Shown in pieces: positions 16,079 to 23,800 of a stretch of 64,000 nucleotides of DNA. Positions within the stretch are counted from its first letter, which is position 1, and each line of letters begins with the position of its first letter. Origin of the DNA: AC-32 sp963765785 (GTDB lineage Bacteria; Actinomycetota; Thermoleophilia; Gaiellales; Gaiellaceae). The notes below the pieces were generated by a model. It worked only from the letters and a program-made list of their open reading frames with translations, searched no databases and was not told where the DNA came from. Where the stretch lies: positions 100,699 to 164,698 of the forward strand of contig CAVXXW010000021.1 in the NCBI GenBank assembly GCA_963765785.1. Direction: 5' to 3'. The translations under genes were made by a program, and so were the position numbers.

Positions 16079-17494
16079 ATGGCGGCGGTGCCCGAACGCT
16101 TCGACCTGATCGTGATCGGCGGCGGCTCCGCTGCGCGCGACGCGGCCGGCATGGCGGCGCGCGACCACGGCGCGCGTGTCGCGCTCGTCGAGAGAGAGCG
16201 CTGGGGCGGCAGCTGCCCGAACGTCGCCTGCACGCCGACCAAGGCGTACCTCGTGGCCGCCGAGCTCGCGCACGACGCAGGGACGCTGGCCCCGAAGATC
16301 GGCGTCGAGACCGGCACCGTCCGCGTCGACCTCGCGCGGGTTCACGACTGGAAGGAGTCGCTGAAGAAGGCGCAGGAGCAGTGGGTCGCCGACCTCGAGG
16401 CGGCCGGCCTCGCGACCTTCACCGGCGAGGCGATGCTCGTGGACGCGCGCACCGTGCTCGTGGGCGAGACTCAGCTCCAGTCCGACCGGATCCTGATCGC
16501 GACCGGCTCGCGCACGGCGGTGCCGCCGGTTGAGGGCATCGACGAGGTCGACTGGGTCGACCACGTCTCGGCGCTCGAGCTGACCGAGCTGCCGCGCTCG
16601 CTGCTCGTCGTCGGCGCCGGGGCCGTCGGGCTCGAGTTCGGGCAGGCGTTCTCCCGCTTCGGCTCGGAGGTGACGATCGTCGATGCGGCCGACCGGATCG
16701 CGCCGCTCGCCGACGAGGAGGCCTGCGCCAAGCTCGCCGCCGCGCTCGAGGACGAGGGCATCCGGCTCGCGCCCGGGGTATTCGTCCAGCGCATCCGCCG
16801 CGACGGGGACGAGGTGGTCGCCACGATCGCGCCGCGAGACGAGTCGCCGCCCTACGAGCTCAGGGCGCAGACGGTGCTGCTAGCGGCGGGGCGCGTCCCG
16901 AACCTCGAGGGCCTCAACGTCGACGAGCTCGGGATCGAGACCACGCGCACCGGGATCGCGGTGGACGAACGCCTGCGCACCTCCGTCCAGGGCATCTGGG
17001 CGGCGGGCGACGTCAACGCGGTCGCGCAGTTCACGCCGGTCGCGCAGTACCAGGCGCGGGTCGCGGTCGCCGACATGTTCGACGCGGACGCGCCCAGCGC
17101 CGACTACTCGGTGCTACCGACCTCGATCTTCACCGACCCCGAGCTCGGCAGCGTCGGGCTGACCGAGCAGCAGGCGCGAGAGCAGGGTCACGACCTCGAG
17201 GTCGTGCGGAACGAGTACGTGCGGCGCTTCTCGTACGTCGACCTCAGGCACGGGCTATTCAAGGTCGTCTTCGACCGCGGCACGCGCCGCGTGCTCGGGC
17301 TGCACGTCGTCTCGCGCAGCGCCGGCGAGATCGTCCAGGGCCTCTCGCTCGGGCTGCGGCTGGGCGCGACCGTCGAGGACCTGGCCGCGATGCACCACGT
17401 CTTCCCGACCTTCGGCGAGGGCGTCAAGGCGGCCGCCGAGCGGGCCGTCCCGGCTACTGCGGGCCTGATGGGCGCCGCCTTCCTCGACGACTAG
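16079..17494 (+). CDS. MerA/lipoamide-dehydrogenase-family flavoprotein disulfide reductase
   Basis: A 471-residue class-I pyridine nucleotide-disulfide oxidoreductase. FAD motif LIVIGGGSAARDAA, redox pair GGSCPNVACTPTK (CxxxxC), NAD(P) motif LLVVGAGAVGLEFGQAFSRFG, second FAD motif GIWAAGDVN, and the dimerisation domain. The C-terminal HPT motif that carries the acid-base His in lipoamide dehydrogenase and glutathione reductase reads HHVFPTFGEGVK, with Phe before Pro. MerA also has Phe there, but this protein has neither the N-terminal HMA domain nor the C-terminal Cys pair of MerA. The substrate is unknown. Confidence 0.88.
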   Translation: MAAVPERFDLIVIGGGSAARDAAGMAARDHGARVALVERERWGGSCPNVACTPTKAYLVAAELAHDAGTLAPKIGVETGTVRVDLARVHDWKESLKKAQEQWVADLEAAGLATFTGEAMLVDARTVLVGETQLQSDRILIATGSRTAVPPVEGIDEVDWVDHVSALELTELPRSLLVVGAGAVGLEFGQAFSRFGSEVTIVDAADRIAPLADEEACAKLAAALEDEGIRLAPGVFVQRIRRDGDEVVATIAPRDESPPYELRAQTVLLAAGRVPNLEGLNVDELGIETTRTGIAVDERLRTSVQGIWAAGDVNAVAQFTPVAQYQARVAVADMFDADAPSADYSVLPTSIFTDPELGSVGLTEQQAREQGHDLEVVRNEYVRRFSYVDLRHGLFKVVFDRGTRRVLGLHVVSRSAGEIVQGLSLGLRLGATVEDLAAMHHVFPTFGEGVKAAAERAVPATAGLMGAAFLDD

Positions 17495-17511
17495 AACTGT
17501 CCCTGAACGAA

Positions 17512-17544
17512 GAAGGAGGCCGGGGCAGGCTTCCGGCCTCCTTC
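17512..17544. terminator. strong hairpin between convergent genes
   Basis: Perfect 12-bp arms (GAAGGAGGCCGG and CCGGCCTCCTTC) around a 9-nt loop, followed by TCTC. It lies 18 bp after the flavoprotein stop. Confidence 0.8.
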
Positions 17545-17550
17545 TCTCGA

Positions 17551-17587
17551 TCCCGGCGCGCCGTGCTGGCGAACGGCGCGGCCGGGA
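17551..17587. terminator. second hairpin, towards the HtrA gene end
   Basis: Imperfect GC-rich inverted repeat CCCGGCGCGCC ... GGCGCGGCCGGG. With the first hairpin it insulates the convergent flavoprotein and HtrA genes. Confidence 0.55.
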
Positions 17588-17620
17588 ACCGGGCCCCAGG
17601 GGGTGGGGCCAACCGGACGG

Positions 17621-18820
17621 TCAGCTAGGGGAGGATGGCTGCCGTCCCAACTTGACTGTCACCGTGCGTCGTTGGTCTCCTCGGTAGACGTCGAGCTTCA
17701 CCTGGTCGCCCGGCTTCTTCCCCGCGATCGCGTCGCGGAGCTGGTCGAGCGAGTCCAGCGGGTTTGCGTCGATCGCGGCAATCAGGTCGCCGCCGAGCGG
17801 ATACGTCTCGCCCGCGAGCGTCGCGTTCTGCGCGCCTGCCTCGAGGCCGGCCTTCGCAGCGCCGCTCCCCGGCTGCACGCTCGCGACGAGCAGGCCGTGC
17901 GTGACCGGGAACTTGAAGAGCTTCGCCGCGCTCGCCGTCACGGCCTGGGCGGTGATGCCGAGGTAGGCGTGCTCCACGCGACCGTTCTTGATCAGCTCCG
18001 CCGCGACGGTACGGACGGTGTTGATCGGAACCGCGAAGCCGATCCCGATGTTGCCGCCCGACCCGCTCCCGCCCGTCGAGATCTGCGAGTTGACGCCGAT
18101 CACGTCGCCCCGCGCGTTCAGCAGCGGGCCGCCGGAGTTGCCCCTGTTCAGGGCGGCGTCCGTCTGGATCACATGGTCGATCGAGTAGCTGTTCGGCGAC
18201 TGGATCACGCGCTGCAGCGCGCTCACGATCCCGGCCGTGACGGTGCGGTCGAGACCGAGCGGGTTGCCGATCGCAACGACGGAGTCGCCAACCCGGACTG
18301 CGTCGGAGTTCCCGAGCGTGAGCGGCGTCAGCGCCCGCGCGTGCGCGCCAACCTCGAGGACGGCGATGTCCGTCGAGGGATCGACCCCGACGATCTTGGC
18401 CTTCATGCTCTCGTTGTCCGAGAAGCTCACCTCGACGGTCTTCGCGCCCTCGACCACGTGGTAGTTCGTGACGATGTGGCCGGCCTTGTCGATTACGAAG
18501 CCGGAGCCGAGCGACTGCTGCTGCTGCCGCGTCGGGAACGGGAAGCCGAACAGGTCGGTGCTCTGGCCGTTCACGACCTGGGTCGCGGTGATCTGAACCA
18601 CGCCTGGCGCGTCGCGCCGGTAGATGTCGTTCACCGAGAGGAGGCTCGTCTTGCTGACGGGCACCTCGGTCGCGGCCGGCGTCGCCTGGACCTCGCGCAC
18701 CGTGGTCGTGCTGTGCCCGAAGCCGCCGAAGAGCGCAGCCCCGCCGAGCGAGAACGCCGCTCCGAGAGCTCCGGCCGCGAGCAGTGCCGCACTGTTGATC
18801 GCCCGGGTGCCTCCTGCCAC
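17621..18820 (-). CDS. htrA: HtrA/DegP-like serine protease (copy 1)
   Basis: A 399-residue membrane-anchored protease. An N-terminal helix (AALLAAGALGAAFSLGGAALFG) is followed by a linker and a trypsin-like domain with triad His in TNYHVVEG, Asp in STDIAVLEV and Ser in RGNSGGPLLN. A C-terminal PDZ domain (HGLLVASVQPGSGAAKAGLEAG) completes it. It degrades or refolds damaged exported proteins. The GTG start is 7 nt after a TATAAC, suggesting a leaderless transcript. A two-half-site operator like those at the window end lies about 50 nt upstream. Confidence 0.95.
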   Translation of the reverse strand: MAGGTRAINSAALLAAGALGAAFSLGGAALFGGFGHSTTTVREVQATPAATEVPVSKTSLLSVNDIYRRDAPGVVQITATQVVNGQSTDLFGFPFPTRQQQQSLGSGFVIDKAGHIVTNYHVVEGAKTVEVSFSDNESMKAKIVGVDPSTDIAVLEVGAHARALTPLTLGNSDAVRVGDSVVAIGNPLGLDRTVTAGIVSALQRVIQSPNSYSIDHVIQTDAALNRGNSGGPLLNARGDVIGVNSQISTGGSGSGGNIGIGFAVPINTVRTVAAELIKNGRVEHAYLGITAQAVTASAAKLFKFPVTHGLLVASVQPGSGAAKAGLEAGAQNATLAGETYPLGGDLIAAIDANPLDSLDQLRDAIAGKKPGDQVKLDVYRGDQRRTVTVKLGRQPSSPS

Positions 18821-18827
18821 GGCTCGC

Positions 18828-18833
18828 GTTATA
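18828..18833 (-). promoter_or_regulatory. -10 element of htrA copy 1
   Basis: TATAAC on the minus strand, 7 nt before the GTG start codon. That spacing is typical of leaderless actinobacterial transcripts. No good -35 is seen 17 nt upstream, in keeping with activator-dependent transcription. Confidence 0.5.
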
Positions 18834-18865
18834 TCCGGGCCGTGTTCAACCCCTGTTGCGGGGCG

Positions 18866-18881
18866 TTAAGCCTGCGTTAAG
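18866..18881 (-). promoter_or_regulatory. two-half-site operator upstream of htrA copy 1
   Basis: On the minus strand CTTAA (18881-18877) and CTTAA (18870-18866) are spaced exactly 11 bp. This matches the half-site and period of the arrays around the two-component locus. The 17 bases 18866-18882 are identical to 35686-35702. Confidence 0.55.
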
Positions 18882-19060
18882 CACGCGTAGCTGGGCTCTC
18901 GCGCGAGCGCATCCGGCAGGTCGTTCGGCCCCGCTCGTTTCGCGATCGTGCCTAAGCTGGCCCCTCTCCGTGTGCGTCACGGATCGCAGTCGTCGGATCG
19001 CCTCCGGCAACAGGTGGTTAGCCCTGTAACGAGCGCATCGTAAGCGCACCGCCGCCGTTT

Positions 19061-19510
19061 CTAGGTAAGACGCAAGTCACCGAGCAGCCCAATCGTCGCC
19101 GCAGGAGCACGCCACGGATCAGCGTTGCGTCGATCAGGACCGCGGCGGCGCGGCCGACCCCCGCTTGTTTGAGCTCGCCGAGAGGTTTGAAGGACAGGCC
19201 GCTCTTGCGGCCGGCCTGATGCTCCTCGACGACTTTCCTTTCCGGCCGACACCGGAGGTGCACCGCGGATCGGCTGAGGCTCGGTCGCGCCGGCGACCCG
19301 CGGCAGCCACTCGAGCCAACTCGGGATGCGGATGATGAAGACGTGGTAGTCCATCGACAGCCCGAACAGGATCACGAACAGGAACATCGGCATGAACGAC
19401 TCGATCCCTCCCGACGAGGCGCCGATCAATCCGCGCCCGACGCCGTCCTGGAAGACGAGCACGAGAAGCCCGTGGGCGGTGTCATTAGGCGTCTGCCGGC
19501 TGGGGCACGC
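19061..19510 (-). pseudogene. scrambled MMPL/RND transporter remnant
   Basis: One frame carries HGLLVLVFQDGVGRGLIG and GGIESFMPMFLFVILFGLSMDYHVFI, the highly conserved transmembrane block of MMPL transporters. It is directly fused to SWLEWLPRVAG, which normally ends the protein. After this, in another frame, come VVEEHQAGRKSG and AGVGRAAAVLIDATLIRGVLL, which normally lie between the two. The order is therefore rearranged and the length is about a fifth of a full transporter. It is a dead fragment that shows past deletion and rearrangement here. Confidence 0.65.
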
Positions 19511-19619
19511 CGCCATTCGACAGAGAAAGGGTCCTTCCATTGACAGCGAGACGCCTGGTCGCAGAACAATGCACCTTTTGCAGGGTCCACTTGGGCGAGC
19601 ATTGCCGTAGGATCGGCCA

Positions 19620-19925
19620 ATGCAGCGAATTGTCTTCGTTGCGGCACTGAAGCCCGGCAGCGAAGAGGCCGCCGCTGACATCGTGCGCGGGGGTCCGCCT
19701 TTTGATCCAAGCGAGATCGGGCTTGCTCGGCACGCCGTCTACCTTGGCGGCTCAGAGGTTGTCTTCGTCTTCGAAGGCTGGGACGTGGAGCAACAGCTCC
19801 GCGACCTCATCAACGACCCCGTGGCCTCGCCGGCGTTCGCGGTTTGGGCGCCTCTCCTCGAAGGAACGCCCGCGATAGCACACGAGCTCTTCTACTGGGA
19901 GGCGACTACCGAGCCGAACCCCTAG
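19620..19925 (+). CDS. small alpha-beta-barrel-like protein
   Basis: A 101-residue protein opening MQRIVFVAALKPGSEEAAADIVRGGPPFDPSEIGLARHAVYLGGSEVVFVFEG. A strand, a helix with PGS-E, then further strands and DPVASPAFAVWAPLLEG resemble dimeric alpha-beta barrel (monooxygenase-like) proteins. Codon use is normal for the window. No cofactor motif is visible. It lies 30 bp upstream of the TreT-like gene and may share its transcript. Confidence 0.75.
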   Translation: MQRIVFVAALKPGSEEAAADIVRGGPPFDPSEIGLARHAVYLGGSEVVFVFEGWDVEQQLRDLINDPVASPAFAVWAPLLEGTPAIAHELFYWEATTEPNP

Positions 19926-19955
19926 CGCGCTTCCACAACTCGGTTCAACGCTCAG

Positions 19956-21392
19956 ATGGCCAAACTGCGTGAGGTGCAGGTGCAGGCGCTCGACGCCGCC
20001 CGGCTCGAGCCGCTGATCGGCCGCGACCGAACGGCACAGTTCGAGCGGGTGGCTGAGGCCACGCAGGCGATGCTCGCCGGCAGCTCGGTGCTCAATGTCA
20101 ACTCGACCGCAGCCGGCGGCGGCGTCGCCGAGATGCTCCAGACCCTTCTCGCCTACGCGCGCGGCGCCGGTGTCGACGCGCGCTGGCTCGTGATCGAGGG
20201 CGACCCCGCCTTCTTCGCGATCACCAAGCGGATCCACAACGGCCTTTACGGCGGCCGCGGCGACGGCGGCGAGCTCGGCGAGCTCGAGCGCCGTCACTAC
20301 GAGGACGTGCTCAAGCACAACGCCGACGAACTGCTCGCGCTCGTGCGACCCGGCGACGTTGTTCTGATCCATGACCCCCAGCCCGCCGGGCTCGCCCCCG
20401 CCGTGAAGCGGACGGGCTCGAGGGTCGTCTGGCGCTGCCACGTCGGCATCGACACGCCCAACCAGTGGAGCGAGCGTGCCTGGGAGTTCCTGCGCCCCTA
20501 CCTCGCCGAGGTGGACGCGATCGTCGTCTCGCGGGCCGCCTTCGCCCCGCTCTGGGCCGATCCGGCGCGGGTGCACGTGATCCCGCCGTCGATCGACCCG
20601 TTCTCGGCCAAGAACGAGCCGATCTCCGGCCGTAACGTCCGGCTCACGCTCTCCTTCGTCGGGCTGCTCGACGGCGGCAGCGTCCCGCCCGCCGTCCCGT
20701 TCACCCGCCGTGACGGCTCGCCCGGCCGGATCAATCGCCGCGTCGACGTCCTGCAGACGGGGCCGCCGGCACCGGCCGAGGCGCCGCTCGTCGTCCAGGT
20801 CTCGCGCTGGGATCGAATGAAGGACATGCCGGGCGTGATGACCGGCTTCGCACGCCACGTCGATCCCTCACTCGGCGCGCACCTGCTCCTCTGCGGCCCT
20901 GCCGTCACCGGCGTGGCCGACGATCCCGAAGCCGCCGAGGTGTTGAACGAGTGCATCGGCCTCTGGCGGCAGCTGCCGCACGCCATCCGAAGCCGCATCC
21001 ATCTCGCCTGTACGCCGATGGCCGACCCCGACGAGGCGGCCTCGATCGTGAATGCGATCCAACGGCACGCGGCGGTGGTCGTCCAGAAGAGCCTCGCCGA
21101 GGGCTTCGGCCTCACGGTCGCGGAGGCGATGTGGAAGGAACGGCCGATCGTCGCGAGCGCGGTCGGCGGCATCGCCGACCAGATCGAAGATCACGAACAC
21201 GGCCTGCTCGTCGACGAGCCGACCGATCTTGCCGCCTATGGTGCCGCGGTCGAGGCGCTCATCCGCGACCGGGCCGAGGCGGCGCGGCTCGCCGGCAACG
21301 CACGCGAGCGTGCCGTCAGTGAGTTCCTCGGCGACCGCCACCTTGAGCAATACGGCCGTCTGTTCGAGCAACTCGCAACCGATCCAGCTTGA
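19956..21392 (+). CDS. treT: trehalose synthase-like glycosyltransferase (TreT family, GT4)
   Basis: A 478-residue GT-B glycosyltransferase. The N-terminal domain has LNVNSTAAGGGVAEMLQTLLAYARGAGVDARWLVIEG and HDPQPAGLAPAVK, with RCHVGIDTPN typical of TreT. The C-terminal domain has VSRWDRMKDMPGV and the donor-binding motif QKSLAEGFGLTVAEAMWKERPIVASAVGGI (EGFGLTVAEAM). TreT joins NDP-glucose and glucose to trehalose reversibly, so osmoprotection is a likely role. Confidence 0.9.
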   Translation: MAKLREVQVQALDAARLEPLIGRDRTAQFERVAEATQAMLAGSSVLNVNSTAAGGGVAEMLQTLLAYARGAGVDARWLVIEGDPAFFAITKRIHNGLYGGRGDGGELGELERRHYEDVLKHNADELLALVRPGDVVLIHDPQPAGLAPAVKRTGSRVVWRCHVGIDTPNQWSERAWEFLRPYLAEVDAIVVSRAAFAPLWADPARVHVIPPSIDPFSAKNEPISGRNVRLTLSFVGLLDGGSVPPAVPFTRRDGSPGRINRRVDVLQTGPPAPAEAPLVVQVSRWDRMKDMPGVMTGFARHVDPSLGAHLLLCGPAVTGVADDPEAAEVLNECIGLWRQLPHAIRSRIHLACTPMADPDEAASIVNAIQRHAAVVVQKSLAEGFGLTVAEAMWKERPIVASAVGGIADQIEDHEHGLLVDEPTDLAAYGAAVEALIRDRAEAARLAGNARERAVSEFLGDRHLEQYGRLFEQLATDPA

Positions 21393-21573
21393 GCAGCACC
21401 ACCCTCCGATGGAGATGCCTTAGGAGCTGGGGGTAGGCGACGGACACGGTGTCACTTGCAGTACGGACAAAGACAAGGGAAAGCCCACTTATCAGGCGAC
21501 CGTCGTACCCACTGGGATGGCCGTCCACCAAGGGCAAGAAGGTTCTGTACATCCACCGCTTCCGCTAGGCAGG

Positions 21574-21600
21574 TCGAGGGCCGGGCGGCGAGCCGAACGC
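21574..21600. repeat. 27-nt direct repeat, left copy
   Basis: Identical over 27 nt to 22619-22645. It begins TCGAGGGCCGGG and ends GCCGAACGC. It abuts the stop codon of the Cys-rich gene at 21601. Confidence 0.9.
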
Positions 21601-21801
21601 CTAGGAAGGCTTCGCGAAAAGAGTCCGCCGTGCGAGGCGAGCAGCGCTGTAACCGACCGAGCCCACAGCGGCGGTCGCCAGAGCGATCAGGTTCGTCGTG
21701 ACGCAGGTTCGGCAAGCGCTGCAGCAGACCGCGGCGGCGGGAGCGTTCTCGCCGTACTTTCCGGCGACCTGAGCGACCCTGCCAGTCCAGATCTGCTTCA
21801 C
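21601..21801 (-). CDS. Cys-rich small membrane protein
   Basis: A 66-residue peptide from GTG 21801. A basic N-terminus (KQIWTGRVAQVAGKYG) leads to AVCCSACRTCVTT, with four cysteines in six residues. A hydrophobic helix (NLIALATAAVGSVGYSAA) and a basic end follow. It is divergent from a CDF metal exporter and lies with it between two 27-nt direct repeats. A metal-binding, membrane-attached partner is a reasonable guess. No homologue is recognised, so gene status rests on the layout and composition. Confidence 0.5.
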   Translation of the reverse strand: MKQIWTGRVAQVAGKYGENAPAAAVCCSACRTCVTTNLIALATAAVGSVGYSAARLARRTLFAKPS

Positions 21802-21829
21802 AGTTGGACTGTAGCGCTCGACCGCACAA

Positions 21830-21849
21830 CGTAGCCATCGCTCGCTACG
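21830..21849. promoter_or_regulatory. inverted repeat in the divergent promoter of the CDF cassette
   Basis: CGTAGC and GCTACG arms with an 8-nt spacer, 10-30 nt upstream of the CDF start and between the two divergent genes. It is a candidate operator for a metal-sensing repressor. Confidence 0.35.
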
Positions 21850-21859
21850 GTCTGCCTGG

Positions 21860-22609
21860 ATGACCGCTGACGTAGTGCATCGCCATGGGCACCGCGTCCA
21901 TAGCCATCCACACACGGGCACGCATCGTCACCTCGCACTGCTGTTGCGTCCGTCAGAACCCGTATCGGAGACCCACGACCACAGCGACCACGGACACTCG
22001 CACGGGCTGATCGATCCGTCGATCGTCCGTTCGCGGTCAGGTATCCGAGCTGTCTCGTGGAGTCTCGCCATCTTGACCCTGACGGCCTTCGCGCAGGCGT
22101 TCATCTACAAGCAGACGCTGAGCGTCGCCCTGCTCGCCGATCTGATCCACAACTTTGGCGACGCGCTGACCGCGATCCCGCTCGGCGTCGCCTTCTTCCT
22201 CCGCAGCGCCCGAGGCGAGCGCTGGGCTGGCCTCGCGGTGGTGCTCGCGATCTTCATCAGCGCCCTGGTTGCCCTCGGTCAGACGATCGAGCGCTTCATC
22301 CACCCGCGCACGCTGTCGCACCTCTGGCTCCTCGCGGCGGCCGGCCTGATCGGGTTCGTCGGAAACGAGATCGCGGCGCAAGTACGGCTACGGGCCGGGC
22401 GCAGGTTGCATAGCCCCGCCTTGGTGGCCGACGGCCACCACGCGCGTGTTGACGGATTCGTCTCGGTCGGCGTAATCGCGAGTGCTGCCGTCGTTGCAGC
22501 GGGAATGCCGATGGCCGATCCGATCATCGGCCTCGTGATCACGCTCGTCATCCTCAAGATCACCTGGGACGCCTGGTGGACGGTGCGAGGCGACGGCCAC
22601 GACTACTGA
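21860..22609 (+). CDS. CDF cation exporter with His-rich N-terminus
   Basis: A 249-residue six-helix transporter. The N-terminal ~45 residues are very His-rich (HRHGHRVHSHPHTGTHRH, HDHSDHGHSHG), a likely Zn/Co/Ni-binding segment. Two metal motifs are seen: LLADLIHNFGDAL (HxxxD, helix 2) and VADGHHARVDGF (HxxxD, helix 5). The protein stops soon after helix 6 and lacks the cytosolic dimerisation domain of full CDF proteins. Proton antiport of divalent cations is expected. Confidence 0.88.
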   Translation: MTADVVHRHGHRVHSHPHTGTHRHLALLLRPSEPVSETHDHSDHGHSHGLIDPSIVRSRSGIRAVSWSLAILTLTAFAQAFIYKQTLSVALLADLIHNFGDALTAIPLGVAFFLRSARGERWAGLAVVLAIFISALVALGQTIERFIHPRTLSHLWLLAAAGLIGFVGNEIAAQVRLRAGRRLHSPALVADGHHARVDGFVSVGVIASAAVVAAGMPMADPIIGLVITLVILKITWDAWWTVRGDGHDY

Positions 22610-22618
22610 CGGCCTCAC

Positions 22619-22645
22619 TCGAGGGCCGGGCGGCGAGCCGAACGC
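22619..22645. repeat. 27-nt direct repeat, right copy
   Basis: Exact copy of 21574-21600, starting 9 nt after the CDF stop. The two copies enclose the Cys-rich gene and the CDF gene. Confidence 0.9.
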
Positions 22646-22684
22646 TCTCGCGCGCGGGTGCTGTAACGCGACCCTGCCCTCGGC

Positions 22685-22905
22685 TCAGGTTACGCCTCGA
22701 GTCCGCCCTCGACTAGTCGCTCTTTCGGCCACGGCCCGAAGACTCAGCGCGACGCGGGGATGCCGGCGTGGATCCTTGCGCGCGATCAGGATCGTCAGCT
22801 CGAGTGCGTCCGTTAGGTCGAGCGGAGGCAGTTCCTTCGAGACCGCCTCTGCGACGGTCAGGTTCCGCGTTGAAGGGCTCGCTTGAAGATCGCCAGCGGA
22901 TGGCC
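22685..22905 (-). pseudogene. remnant of a small helical ORF
   Basis: The minus strand encodes HPLAIFKRALQRG and, one frame away, NLTVAEAVSKELPPLDLTDALELTILIARKDPRRHPRVALSLRAVAERA. The two halves read as one protein if a single shift near 22870 is allowed. The pattern resembles small conserved actinobacterial proteins of the kind (F-x-R-A-L-x-R-G-N-L) followed by (A-L-x-L-x-x-L-I-A). Low confidence. Nothing else is visible between 22646 and 23001. Confidence 0.35.
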
Positions 22906-23001
22906 CTGCGACGTCGACCCTCCTACTCCCTCGGGGCCGGACGGTCTGACGAGTCTAAGATCGGTTCGGCTAGACCGAGCACGTGTGCGGCGCGGCTGGC
23001 G

Positions 23002-23529
23002 CTAGTAGCCGCGGGTCGTCGTCGTCTGTGTGGTCGTGGTCTGCGTCTTCCCCGAGGAGACGACGTGCCAGCTGAAGCTTTGGCCGCCGAACTGGTCGGA
23101 AGCGCCGTTGCCCGTGACCTTCCCCGGCGAACCGTCGGGAACGAAACGGTAGAGCGGCTTGCCGTCGAAGGTGACCTGCTTCTTGCCGTCGGGGCGCACG
23201 ATCGTGCCAAGCTTCGACATCAGGCTGGACGGCGCAGTCGGGCTGCTCACACGCTGCGAGAGCGTGAGCGGAATCCAAATGGCGGTGCAGCTGGCGGTGC
23301 AGTGGATGGTGCCGCTCTGCTCCTGGGTCGGGCTGTAGAGGGCGAAGCCCTTGGAGTCGACGAGGACGCTGCCGACGCCGGAGACCGACTTCATCGAGAC
23401 GGTGTCGCTCGCCGCGGCCTGCTTCGAGGCACCCGAGCCGCTGTTCGAAGTGCTCCCGCAGGCGCTGAGGCCGACGGCTGCACCAGCGGCCAGCCCGAGA
23501 GCCGCGGCGAAGGTTGCGATCCGATTCAT
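23002..23529 (-). CDS. lipoprotein with secreted-repeat domain
   Basis: A 175-residue lipoprotein from ATG 23529. The signal peptide ends in the lipobox LSACGS. The body has two related repeats: VLVDSKGFALYSPTQEQSGTIHCTASCTAIWIPL, and TFDGKPLYRFVPDGSPGKVTGNGASDQFGGQSFSWHVV. These match the lipoprotein_15/secreted repeat family (LY-F, C-x-x-x-C-x-x-x-W-P, G-x-x-L-Y-x-F, G-D). The C-terminus is a Thr/Gln-rich tail. Role unknown. Confidence 0.85.
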   Translation of the reverse strand: MNRIATFAAALGLAAGAAVGLSACGSTSNSGSGASKQAAASDTVSMKSVSGVGSVLVDSKGFALYSPTQEQSGTIHCTASCTAIWIPLTLSQRVSSPTAPSSLMSKLGTIVRPDGKKQVTFDGKPLYRFVPDGSPGKVTGNGASDQFGGQSFSWHVVSSGKTQTTTTQTTTTRGY

Positions 23530-23800
23530 GCCTTGAAATACGCGCAGGCGCTGGAGACGGATTGGCCGCGCCCACGCAGAGCTCGCCTCCGTCTCGACCG
23601 CGCACCGATCCAGCCTTCGCCGCCGTGCCCTACGGCTCGAGTACGCGACGCTCGCCTGCCGCACGCTGGCCTAGAGCGGAGAACTTGCCTCGCCTTTAGC
23701 AGTGTCCGCCGATCAGCGGTCCTCATCCTGATCATCATTCGCCCCAGGTGCTGCAACGCAACCCGGCTCAGACGATCCAAGCCGACTCGAGCCCGGGCGC

